Source of the DNA: Roseobacter denitrificans OCh 114
Lineage (GTDB): Bacteria > Pseudomonadota > Alphaproteobacteria > Rhodobacterales > Rhodobacteraceae
Length of the DNA stretch: 64,000 bases
Assembly (NCBI RefSeq): GCF_000014045.1
Contig: NC_008209.1
Coordinates: 2,937,001-3,001,000, forward strand
Reading direction: 5' to 3'
This document shows, in pieces, positions 44,293 to 52,422 of the stretch; positions within the stretch are counted from its first letter, which is position 1, and every line of letters starts with the position of its first letter. The notes below the pieces were generated by a model. That model saw only the letters and a program-made list of their open reading frames with translations, was not told the origin of the DNA and did no database searches. A program made the position numbers and the translations under genes.

Positions 44293-45626
44293 TATACGCT
44301 CCCGTTCAGTGCTGCATGAATATCCATTGCCGCGTCGCGCCCTTCGGCCACGGCTGTCACGGTCAGATCATCGCCGCCAAGGGCGCAATCGCCCCCGGCC
44401 CAGACCCGGTCCAGACTGGTCCGCCCTGCACCAGACACAGCGATCTTGCCGTTCCTTGTTTCAAGCCCCCCTTCCATGGTCAGCGTCTGCCCGATGGCAC
44501 GGAATACCTGATCCGCCGTCAGGCGCGTCTTTTCGCCTGTCCCGACAAGTCGGCCATCAACCGATGCGGTATATTCCAGTTCGATCTCCGCCGCTGCCCC
44601 GTTGCCATGAATGGCGACGGGCTGCACATTGAACATCAGCTTGACGCCATGGGAGGCGGCAAGGTCCTGTTCGTAGCGGCTGGCACTCATCGCGGCGCGG
44701 TCGCGCCGATAGGCGATCGTGACATTCTCCGCGCCCAGCAATTTGGACTGAACCGCAGCGTCCACGGCCGTCATGCCCCCGCCGATGACCACCACATTGC
44801 GGCCCACGGGCAGCTTGGTCAGATCGCGCGACTGGCGCAGCGTTTCGATGAAAGACACCGCGTCCGTGACGCCGGATTTGTCATCCCCCTCAAGATTGAG
44901 CGCGTTCACCCCGCCCAGACCCACGGCCAGAAACACAGCGTCATATTGCGCCGCCAAAGCATCCAGCGCCAGATCACCGCCCAACACCTTGCCCGTTTCA
45001 ACCGTGATGCCACCGATGTCCAACAGCCACGCGACCTCGCGCGCGGCAAAATCATCCGTGGATTTGTAGGCTGCGATCCCATATTCATTCAGACCGCCCG
45101 GTTTGGCGTGGCCATCATAGACTACAACATCATTGCCAAGCAGCGCCAACCTGTGCGCGCAAGAAAGACCAGCAGGCCCCGCGCCCACAACCGCGATCCG
45201 CTTTCCCGTGGCCGCCGCACGGGTATAGGGGTGAATGTCGCGCTGCATCAGCGTATCGGTCGCATAGCGTTGCAGGCGCCCGATCTCGACCGGTTTGCCC
45301 TCTGCCATTTCACGCACGCAGGCCTGCTCGCACAGATCTTCGGTCGGACAGACCCGCGCGCACATGCCGCCCAGAATGTTCTGGTCAAAAATCGTTTTGG
45401 CTGCTGCTTCGGGGGTGCCTGTGCTGATCTGGCGGATGAAGAGCGGGATGTCGATTTCCGTGGGACAGGCCGTCACGCAGGGCGCGTCATGGCAGAAATA
45501 ACAGCGATCCGCAGCAACTGCTGCTTCATGTGGCTCCAGAGGTGCGTGAAGGTCGGCAAAATTACGGGCCAGTTCTTCTGCGCTCAGCCTTTCGGCGACG
45601 ATGCCCGGTGTACGTTGGCTAATCAT
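44292..45626 (-). CDS. preT: NAD-dependent dihydropyrimidine dehydrogenase subunit PreT
   Basis: 444-residue electron-transfer subunit similar to the small subunit of glutamate synthase. It has N-terminal Fe-S cysteines (CYFCHDAPCVTACP and CARVCPTEDLCEQAC), an FAD loop AVVGAGPAGLSCAHRL near 145 and a pyridine-nucleotide loop VVIGGGMTAVDAA near 275, with a C-terminal GGDCALGG FAD motif. It passes electrons from NADH to PreA. Its promoter region is AT-rich and contains a weaker RutR-like box 51 bp upstream of the start. Confidence 0.94.
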   Translation of the reverse strand: MISQRTPGIVAERLSAEELARNFADLHAPLEPHEAAVAADRCYFCHDAPCVTACPTEIDIPLFIRQISTGTPEAAAKTIFDQNILGGMCARVCPTEDLCEQACVREMAEGKPVEIGRLQRYATDTLMQRDIHPYTRAAATGKRIAVVGAGPAGLSCAHRLALLGNDVVVYDGHAKPGGLNEYGIAAYKSTDDFAAREVAWLLDIGGITVETGKVLGGDLALDALAAQYDAVFLAVGLGGVNALNLEGDDKSGVTDAVSFIETLRQSRDLTKLPVGRNVVVIGGGMTAVDAAVQSKLLGAENVTIAYRRDRAAMSASRYEQDLAASHGVKLMFNVQPVAIHGNGAAAEIELEYTASVDGRLVGTGEKTRLTADQVFRAIGQTLTMEGGLETRNGKIAVSGAGRTSLDRVWAGGDCALGGDDLTVTAVAEGRDAAMDIHAALNGSV

Positions 45627-46031
45627 GGCTACTCCGTCGGGTTTTGCTATGTCATCAGCATTACATGGTTTAAAATTTTATCAAACGGTAAAAAATTTTT
45701 TTTGGCAAGGTTTTTTCAATCGCAGGATCGACTGCCCAAGCTTTCATCAAAAGGCTGCGTAGCATGAAGGCTGGCTCGGGAGATTTTGGTTTTGGGGGCG
45801 GTGTGACGCGCTGAAACAGTCATTCTCGCGGCGTGACACCTGCAAGGAGTGCCAGCCGCCCGCAGAAGCGCGCCGGCAGCAGTTTCAGGATATCTGCACT
45901 TTCAGACCATGACGCGACTGCGCCAGTCGTTTTGATTCCAAGCGCAGGCGCGCATCGATGTGTCCGGGATGTCCCCTCTGCCAGCGTGCCCCCATGCCTG
46001 CGCATATACGGGCACAGGCAGTGCACATGCG
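45627..46031. other. intergenic region upstream of preT
   Basis: About 400 bases. The left 100 are AT-rich with A/T runs near 45690-45720 and form the preT promoter area. The right part, toward the end of the CheB-CheR gene, carries only chance frames (for example 45820-46026, no ribosome site). No clear terminator was found for the CheB-CheR gene. Confidence 0.4.
45677..45692. promoter_or_regulatory. weak RutR-like box upstream of preT
   Basis: TTTATCAAACGGTAAA shares 12 of 16 bases with the stronger box at 42181-42196, including the CAA core and GGTAAA arm. Its place upstream of preT suggests the same regulator controls the dehydrogenase genes. It is a weaker match to the palindrome, so it is uncertain. 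Confidence 0.4.
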
Positions 46032-49000
46032 CTAGTGAGTTGTGGGCCCTTCGTCCTCACAGACACGAAAGACGCCAATGATCTTGCCGATGTTGCCGTG
46101 CATGTCCTGACGGGCCAGACCGAAGGACTCAACCGGAACCGTTTCCCCGTCTGCATTGATGATGCGCATTTTGAAATGAAACTCTCCGCCCAGTGTGCGC
46201 ACTTTTTCCACTTCAGCTTGCACCGTTTTGCGGTCATCAGGGTGATAGAAAGACAATCCATCCTCCAGTTTCGGAGAAAATGTATCGGGATCTTTGCCGT
46301 GGATGCGATACACCTCTTCGGACCAGAAGACTTTATCATTCTCCAGATCCAGCGACCAGAAGCCGATACGTGCGATTTCCTGCAACAGGATCAACTGAGC
46401 CAGAGATTCTTCTGCCTTGTCACGTGTCTCGATCACCTCAGAGATATCCTGCCCGATGGTATAAATCGACGCCTCCCCCCCTGCCAGGTTATCAAAGAGG
46501 AAGTTTTCTGAATTCAGACAGATTTCCGTGTTGTCTTCGACAGATCTGAGACGCAGCATATCGCGCAGATGCCCACCCTCGGCCTTCATCAGCCGCGCAT
46601 CATGTTCGCGTATGGTGTTCGAAATGCTCCTTGACACCAGATTGTAGAAATTGGCGCCTTCTGCCTTGTTCCGTGTCGTGCCGAAAAAACGTGCCGACTT
46701 TTCGCTGATCCGCAGGATGGTGCCATCCTGGGCCCGGTTCAGCATATAGAGTTCACCATGGTCCAGAATAAGCTCCAACTCCTGCGCCAGGCCCGGAAAT
46801 GCAGAGATCACGATCGTGACCCCCTTCATCTGGCCCCGCATGTCAAAGAAAGGCGAACTGGTCAGCTTGTAGCGCGAGCCGCCGGAATTAAATTCCTTTG
46901 AGATCGGTTCGCCCAGTTTGAGGGTTTCGTTGCAGATCGGGGCCAGCGGCGGGAAGTTGTTGGGCAGCACACATTGGCTGACATGCGGATTGGACACCGG
47001 ACGCGCCAGACTGAACATATCGCAGGCCGCGTTGGTCGCTTGCGATATCTGCAAGGCAGTATCCAGCACCATGATCGACAGCGGCGCGGTTTCAAGGACC
47101 GACATCAATTCGCCCGTGCGCCCGCTCAGTTCCGCCGCCGTGACCTGAAGCTCTTCGTTGACCGTAATCAACTCCTCGTTGGTGGATTGCAGCTCTTCGT
47201 TGGAGGTTTCCAATTCCTCGTTGGTGGCCTGCAATTCCTCATTGGTGGATTGCAATTCCTCGTTCAGGGATTGCAGTTCCTCGTTGGAGGTTTCCAACTC
47301 CTCAATGGTCTGCTGCAGGGCCTCGCGGGTTGTTGCCACTTCATCTTCGAGCAAACGGATCCTGTCGCTTTCAAAGACCGTATCCTCGTCGACCTCCGAC
47401 GTACCGGCCGCCTTCGAGCGGTCGACCTTCATCTCGGAGAACACCACCAGCGCCGCACGTTCGTTGATGTCGCGCGCCACGATCGGATAAACATCCAGCC
47501 GGATTTCGGCATCGTCGTCTTCCGCCAACAGATGGCGCACGCCACTGCGATGCTCGCCGTGTTTGAGGGCCAGTGTCACAAGGCTGCGTGCTTCTTCACG
47601 AAATGGCCGGCGCAACAGGTCGATATGCATCTTGAGGTTGCTGGTCTCGTTCATCTCGATGAAGGGGCTGACGTTCCCGTAGACCCGGATGATCCCGTAA
47701 TCATCCGTTACCAAAACCGAATTCTTGCCCAGAGCGAGCGCCAGCGCCTCGAACATTTGGCGGTCCGTGGATTGGCCCTGCTCCTGACCCTGTTTGGCCG
47801 GTGCGGGCACCTTACTGCGCGATTGTGGCAGGTTTCGCGGATTGGAAAACACGTTCTGATCGGACCGCCGGATCGAGCGGCGCCGGTATATATGGGCAGA
47901 ATGACTGTCCTGAACGAACATCTCGTCGGACCCCGCGACTGTTTCCGCCGTCCCCAAGAACATCAGGGAGTTGTCAGTCATGGCGTAGTGGAACCGCGAC
48001 ATGACCTTGTGCTGCAGGGCATTTCCAAAATAAATTAAAAGGTTACGGCAGCAGAGCAAATCCACCTTCTGAAAGGGCGGATCCTGACAGACGTTGTGAT
48101 CGGAAAACAGGATGGCCGAACGCAGGGAATCGATCACCCGGATGCCATCGTTCTGCGTCATGAAATAGCGATCCGACAGGGTTTTGGGGATGTCGTTCAG
48201 CGCGGCCATCCCGTAGACGCCCTTGCGTGCGACGTCCAAAGCCTCTTTATCGATGTCAGTTGCAAATATCTGCACGTGGTCCTTGAGGTTTACCGTTGGC
48301 CCCCCAAGCGCTTCCGAGAGCAGCATCGCGATCGAATAGGCCTCTTCCCCCGTTGCACATCCGGCGATCCAGACCCGAAACGGGCGGGTTTCCTTTTTCT
48401 TGAGCAGTGCGGGCAACATCTCCTTGAGTTGCTCAAACTCGGACTTGTCGCGGAAAAACCGGGTGACCGATATCAACAGATCCTTGAAGAGCGCATCCAC
48501 GGCATTCGGATTCTCACGACAGAATTGCGTGTATTCCGCATGCGTTTCGATCCCCAGGGCCACCATACGGCGCTCGATGCGCCGGTTGATCGTGGTTTGC
48601 TTGTACTCGCGAAAGTCCACGCGCGTGCGGGCAAGAAGGATTTGCAACAGATCCAATGCCGGGCTGGTGTCGGACGTTTCCTGACGAAAGGCATCAAAGT
48701 CACGGGCAGAGGAGAGTATCTTCTGTAAGTGCGTCCCGATTTCGAAGGGCCGCAAGACCAGATCAACGCAACCCGTTTGCATCGCTGACATCGGCATGCC
48801 GTCGTATTTGGCGCTTTCCGTATCCTGCGCAATGGTGATCCCGCCTGCCTCGCGGATCGCCTGCACACCATAGGCACCGTCTGTCCCTGTGCCGGACAAG
48901 ATGATTGCCATGGCGCTCTCACCATGCTGATCAGCGAGACTCAACAAGAACCGGTCGACGGAGGGTTTGGGCGATGCCACCTCATGACTGGGCTCGATCA

Positions 49001-49286
49001 GACGCAGCTTGCCATCATCATAGATGATATCGGTGTTCGGGGGGGTAACGTATATGACATTCGGCTCTGGCAGAATGCCGTCCTTGACATCCTTTACACT
49101 CAGGCTGGTTTGGCGCGCAACCAGTTCGGTCATCAGGCTTTTGTGATGAGGCGACATGTGTTGAACGACCACATATGCCACGTTCATATTCGTCGGCAAG
49201 GTCGCGACGAGTTCGCGGATTGCCTCAAGACCACCAGCCGAAGACCCGATGCCGATGATGGTGATATCTTTGTTCTCGTCTTTCAC
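46032..49286 (-). CDS. CheB-CheR-PAS fusion protein
   Basis: 1084 residues. The CheB-like methylesterase (about 8-190) keeps its catalytic triad: Ser16 (GIGSSAGGLEA), His43 (VVVQHMSP) and Asp136 (SGTGTDG). The CheR methyltransferase (about 205-475) has the SAM motif AGCATGEEAYSIAM and CQDPPFQKVDLLCCRNLLIY region. A PAS-like segment follows, then a coiled coil (about 655-735) of seven-residue units around NEELQST, and further PAS domains to the C-terminus (about 740-1080). No histidine-kinase core or receiver is present. Such fusions are signalling proteins outside classical chemotaxis operons. No chemotaxis genes are in this window. Confidence 0.9.
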   Translation of the reverse strand: MKDENKDITIIGIGSSAGGLEAIRELVATLPTNMNVAYVVVQHMSPHHKSLMTELVARQTSLSVKDVKDGILPEPNVIYVTPPNTDIIYDDGKLRLIEPSHEVASPKPSVDRFLLSLADQHGESAMAIILSGTGTDGAYGVQAIREAGGITIAQDTESAKYDGMPMSAMQTGCVDLVLRPFEIGTHLQKILSSARDFDAFRQETSDTSPALDLLQILLARTRVDFREYKQTTINRRIERRMVALGIETHAEYTQFCRENPNAVDALFKDLLISVTRFFRDKSEFEQLKEMLPALLKKKETRPFRVWIAGCATGEEAYSIAMLLSEALGGPTVNLKDHVQIFATDIDKEALDVARKGVYGMAALNDIPKTLSDRYFMTQNDGIRVIDSLRSAILFSDHNVCQDPPFQKVDLLCCRNLLIYFGNALQHKVMSRFHYAMTDNSLMFLGTAETVAGSDEMFVQDSHSAHIYRRRSIRRSDQNVFSNPRNLPQSRSKVPAPAKQGQEQGQSTDRQMFEALALALGKNSVLVTDDYGIIRVYGNVSPFIEMNETSNLKMHIDLLRRPFREEARSLVTLALKHGEHRSGVRHLLAEDDDAEIRLDVYPIVARDINERAALVVFSEMKVDRSKAAGTSEVDEDTVFESDRIRLLEDEVATTREALQQTIEELETSNEELQSLNEELQSTNEELQATNEELETSNEELQSTNEELITVNEELQVTAAELSGRTGELMSVLETAPLSIMVLDTALQISQATNAACDMFSLARPVSNPHVSQCVLPNNFPPLAPICNETLKLGEPISKEFNSGGSRYKLTSSPFFDMRGQMKGVTIVISAFPGLAQELELILDHGELYMLNRAQDGTILRISEKSARFFGTTRNKAEGANFYNLVSRSISNTIREHDARLMKAEGGHLRDMLRLRSVEDNTEICLNSENFLFDNLAGGEASIYTIGQDISEVIETRDKAEESLAQLILLQEIARIGFWSLDLENDKVFWSEEVYRIHGKDPDTFSPKLEDGLSFYHPDDRKTVQAEVEKVRTLGGEFHFKMRIINADGETVPVESFGLARQDMHGNIGKIIGVFRVCEDEGPTTH
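47157..47310 (-). repeat. 21-bp tandem-like repeats encoding NEEL heptads
   Basis: About seven near-identical 21-base units inside the CheB-CheR gene encode consecutive heptads such as SNEELQS and TNEELQA. Identity between units at the DNA level makes the tract prone to slippage and length change in multiples of seven residues. Confidence 0.7.
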
Positions 49287-49531
49287 GTTCCGTGTCCCCG
49301 CAAGTCCTTTTGGCCGTCAGGCCATTTAGTCATATGTTAACGGATGCCGCCCTGCAATCGGCAACTTGCAGTTGCGAAACACTGCCATCAAACCACTACA
49401 GGGTATTTTTAACCGCGTAAATTCAGAACCTTGGCCGTCGCGCAACAGGCACCGTACGCTCCGTTTACCCTCTCTGCACGTCAGACACGCATATTTACCG
49501 GATAAAGTTATAAAAAGAGAGGTGCAAGTTC

Positions 49532-50203
49532 ATGGAAACTTTACCTGAGATTCAATCACTGCGGTCTGGTTTGTCAGATCGAACGTTAACACTGAATTTG
49601 ACTTTAAAAAATACCGAGGAAGTGTCCGTCCGGTCCTGCGAGGTGATTGGCCGGAACTTTCGCAACCGCGTCTCGTTTCAGGAGTCCTGCGATCTGAACA
49701 CCATTCTCGCACCCCGCCTCACCGATGCGATCCGCGCGAGCCTGAAAACCCTGTCCGAGGGGGCACAAGTTTTGTCGCTTCCCGACTTTCTTGTGGAACT
49801 GCCGGGTCTTGTGCTGGCAGGCGCGCATGTCATGGTCATGGAAGCCAAAGATGGCGCGCGCAATGCGATCTTTCGCTTCACCGAGTTCATGGGCACAGTG
49901 AATAATGCGTTCAAACTCGATGTCGGGTTCAGTGAACCCTATGCGACACATAGTGACAAGCTGGCGGTCAACATTCTGGAAGAGATCTGCCTGCCGATCC
50001 TGAACCTGTGTCGCGCGTTTGATATGCTCAACCTCACGCAGGACCGTGCGTTTGCCAAGGCCATCAGCGACAAGGCGATGGAGTTCGAGTTTCAGACGGA
50101 ATTGCTCAAACGGTTCATTTCAAATTCAACTGTGGACCGTGGCACCGCCCGAAGAGATCGCGTATATTTATCCGAGATGGATCAGGGCTGGATGCTCCGC
50201 TGA
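49532..50203 (+). CDS. protein of unknown function (divergent from CheB-CheR)
   Basis: 223-residue cytoplasmic protein with no signal peptide or membrane segment. An N-terminal beta-rich part (about 15-60, TLTLNLTLKNTEEVSVRSCE) precedes a helical region with LPDFLVELPGLVLAGAHVMV and a C-terminal helix (AKAISDKAMEFEFQTELLKR). No family is recognised. AGAGAGGTGC gives a ribosome site before the ATG. It is divergent from the CheB-CheR fusion across 245 bases, which could indicate a shared signalling role, but this is only positional. Confidence 0.8.
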   Translation: METLPEIQSLRSGLSDRTLTLNLTLKNTEEVSVRSCEVIGRNFRNRVSFQESCDLNTILAPRLTDAIRASLKTLSEGAQVLSLPDFLVELPGLVLAGAHVMVMEAKDGARNAIFRFTEFMGTVNNAFKLDVGFSEPYATHSDKLAVNILEEICLPILNLCRAFDMLNLTQDRAFAKAISDKAMEFEFQTELLKRFISNSTVDRGTARRDRVYLSEMDQGWMLR

Positions 50204-50281
50204 GGGTGCGGCGCATGCGGCGTGGTATCTGACGCGCGCAAGGTCTAGACTGCGTGCGAGATCGCACAAAGGGTTCGCCAC

Positions 50282-51250
50282 ATGATTTCGCTGCGCTCCG
50301 CATCGCTGACCGCTCAGATTCTGCCTTTTGGCGCGACCTTGGCAGGGCTTTGGCTTGACGGGCATCCCGACAGCCTCGTGATCGGCTCATCCGATGCAGA
50401 GGCTTACACGGACCACCTGCGCTATTTTGGTGCCGTCATCGGCCCGATTGCAAACCGGATTTCCGGTGCGGCGCTCCAGATTGGGGGCGCTGCGTTCAGT
50501 ATGGAAGCGAATGAAGGCAGCGCCTGCCTGCACAGCGGGGCCAGCGGGCTGCACGCACGCATGTGGACAGTCTTGCGGTGTTCAGCGGCGGCCGTCTCCT
50601 TGCGATGCGAGTTGCCAGATGGCGCAAATGGGCTGCCCGGCAATCGGAGAGTTGAGGCACATTACGAGCTGACGGATGATGGCCAGTTGGTGCTCGAACT
50701 GACGGCGCAAAGCGACCGCGCAACGGCCATCAATCTCGCGCATCACCCCTATTGGAACCTTGGCAACGCAGACACCATACAGAACCACCATCTGATGGTT
50801 TACGCGGATACCTACCTGCCGGTCGACCAACAAATCCTGCCGACAGGTGAAATCGCGCCTGTTGCGCAAACAGCCTATGATTTTCAAACCCTGCGGGCGA
50901 TCCCAATCGACCGAACACTGGATGCGAACTTATGCCTTGCCAAAATACGGCGCGCGCGCCCCGAACCGGCTGCGCGCTTGCGCGGTCCGTCAGGTGTGAC
51001 CCTGCAAATCGACACCACGGAACCGGGACTGCAAATCTACAATGGCAGCAGTTTACACGATGTGCCTATTTCACTTCATGATCAACGTGTTCTGAGGCCC
51101 TTTTCAGGTATCGCATTAGAGCCGCAAGGCTGGCCTGACGCGCCACACAACCGCGCTTTTCCCAGCATTGTTTTACGCCCGGGTCAGACATACCGGCAAA
51201 AAACGATCTATCGGATTTGGCACGAATTGAGCGAACCCGCCACATTCTGA
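50282..51250 (+). CDS. aldose 1-epimerase (mutarotase)
   Basis: 322-residue galactose-mutarotase-like enzyme. Catalytic features are visible: His in CLHSGASGLH (about 84), the second His in NLAHHPYWNLG (about 175), and the Glu near the end in FSGIALEPQGWPDAPHN. It interconverts alpha and beta anomers of hexoses in the cytoplasm. AAGGG precedes the ATG. It lies between unrelated genes, so its physiological sugar is unclear. Confidence 0.9.
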   Translation: MISLRSASLTAQILPFGATLAGLWLDGHPDSLVIGSSDAEAYTDHLRYFGAVIGPIANRISGAALQIGGAAFSMEANEGSACLHSGASGLHARMWTVLRCSAAAVSLRCELPDGANGLPGNRRVEAHYELTDDGQLVLELTAQSDRATAINLAHHPYWNLGNADTIQNHHLMVYADTYLPVDQQILPTGEIAPVAQTAYDFQTLRAIPIDRTLDANLCLAKIRRARPEPAARLRGPSGVTLQIDTTEPGLQIYNGSSLHDVPISLHDQRVLRPFSGIALEPQGWPDAPHNRAFPSIVLRPGQTYRQKTIYRIWHELSEPATF

Positions 51251-51333
51251 ACACGGAGATGACGCGTCACCGGCAAACCTGACGTTAAGCCTACACAGGT
51301 ATCTTTATTGCGTTAACGATGGGAATCAGTTTC

Positions 51334-51432
51334 ATGCCAACCGAACCGAAACAGCCGCAAACACCGCCCCCCACCACGGGAACTGCACCACCAACACCGC
51401 CGCCGCCGATTACCGATTACGCGAGTATCTGA
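51334..51432 (+). CDS. very short Pro/Thr-rich open frame
   Basis: 32 codons from the ATG at 51334, of which about two thirds are Pro, Thr or Gln (with PPPP and TAPPTPPPP), ending DYASI. GGGA lies about ten bases upstream; an ATG at 51319 is in the same frame. It may be a tiny disordered peptide gene or a chance frame between the epimerase and the TfoX-domain gene. Only the compositional bias and a plausible ribosome site support it. Confidence 0.3.
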   Translation: MPTEPKQPQTPPPTTGTAPPTPPPPITDYASI

Positions 51433-51481
51433 GCGGCAGGAGGCCGTGGCCTTTGCGCCCGTGTGACGGTATCATCGGGCA

Positions 51482-51832
51482 ATGATGTCCGCGATCTCCT
51501 CCATCAGAAATCTGGGGCCCGCCTTTGAGGCGGCCTGCGCCAAGGCGGGTATTCACACCGCCGAACAGGTGCGCGCCATTGGGGCAGATGCCACCTACGC
51601 GGCCCTGTTGCGCGCCGGGACGCAGCCGCATTTCATCGGATACTATGTGCTGGTCATGGGGCTTCAGGATCGGCCGTGGAATGACTGCAAGGGGGCCGAG
51701 AAAATAGCCCTGCGCGCCCGGTTTGACGCCATCAAGGCCGAAGCTTTTGACCAGGGACATTCCGAATTCGAACGTCTGATGAACCAGATTGGCGTGCTGC
51801 AGCCAACAAAAAAGGGCCAGCGCAGCCGCTGA
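51482..51832 (+). CDS. TfoX C-terminal-domain protein
   Basis: 116-residue protein consisting of a TfoX/Sxy C-terminal helix-hairpin-helix-like domain (ISSIRNLGPAFEAACAKAGI, then TAEQVRAIGADATYAALL and HFIGYYVLVMGLQDRPW). The N-terminal domain of full-length competence regulators is absent. Its function in alphaproteobacteria is not settled. ATGs at 51482 and 51485 are adjacent. Its last codons overlap the terminator of the convergent ndk gene. Confidence 0.85.
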   Translation: MMSAISSIRNLGPAFEAACAKAGIHTAEQVRAIGADATYAALLRAGTQPHFIGYYVLVMGLQDRPWNDCKGAEKIALRARFDAIKAEAFDQGHSEFERLMNQIGVLQPTKKGQRSR

Positions 51833-51837
51833 CCCTT
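51805..51837 (-). terminator. Rho-independent terminator of ndk
   Basis: Read leftward, AAGGGTCAGCG and CGCTGGCCCTT form an 11-bp stem with one mismatch and a 4-base loop, followed by TTTTTTGTTG. It sits 22 bases after the ndk stop and overlaps the last codons of the convergent TfoX-domain gene. Confidence 0.85.
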
Positions 51838-51859
51838 ATATCTGTTTGAGACAGGTAAC

Positions 51860-52282
51860 TTAGCCGACCAGTTCCATGCCCGAAAAGAAATACGCGATCT
51901 CTTCAGCCGCGGTTTCGGGTGCGTCTGAGCCGTGGACCGAGTTTTCACCGACGCTTTCGGCGAATTCTGCACGGATGGTGCCAGGTGCAGCATCTGCCGG
52001 GTTTGTCGCGCCCATGACTTCGCGGTTTTTTGCGATGGCCCCTTCGCCTTCCAAAACCTGCACCACGACCGGCGCGGAGGCCATGAATTCACACAGCTCG
52101 TCGTAAAACGGGCGTTCAGCATGCACGGCATAGAACACACCGGCTTGCGCCTTGGTCATGTGGATGCGTTTTTGTGCAACAATGCGCAGTCCCGCTTCTT
52201 CGAATTTTGCGTTGATCTTACCGGTCAGGTTGCGGCGTGTCGCATCCGGTTTGATTATGGAAAATGTGCGCTCTAGGGCCAT
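51860..52282 (-). CDS. ndk: nucleoside diphosphate kinase
   Basis: 140-residue enzyme that transfers the terminal phosphate among nucleoside di- and triphosphates. Full length and conserved: active-site His117 in NSVHGSDA, the [10 protein letters not shown] start, RPFYDEL and [14 protein letters not shown] segments. It stands alone with its own strong terminator and diverges from the ABC-F gene. Confidence 0.97.
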   Translation of the reverse strand: MALERTFSIIKPDATRRNLTGKINAKFEEAGLRIVAQKRIHMTKAQAGVFYAVHAERPFYDELCEFMASAPVVVQVLEGEGAIAKNREVMGATNPADAAPGTIRAEFAESVGENSVHGSDAPETAAEEIAYFFSGMELVG

Positions 52283-52422
52283 GGTTGGTCTCCTGCAAGG
52301 GGTTTGATTTGCGGCGCATCTATCACGCGCCCTGCTTGCCGAAAAGACCCTAATTCAGTCTGCGCCACCCGAATGCAGGAGGCACATTGACATGCGCGCG
52401 ACAGTCGTTCAGTGCAAGGGCT

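Noticed and set aside
45820..46026. 68-codon minus-strand frame between preT and the CheB-CheR gene
   Set aside because: No ribosome site, no motif and no overlap with a plausible operon partner.
47157..47310. Regular repeats resembling a CRISPR or minisatellite
   Set aside because: The units are in-frame heptads within the CheB-CheR coding sequence, without unique spacers.
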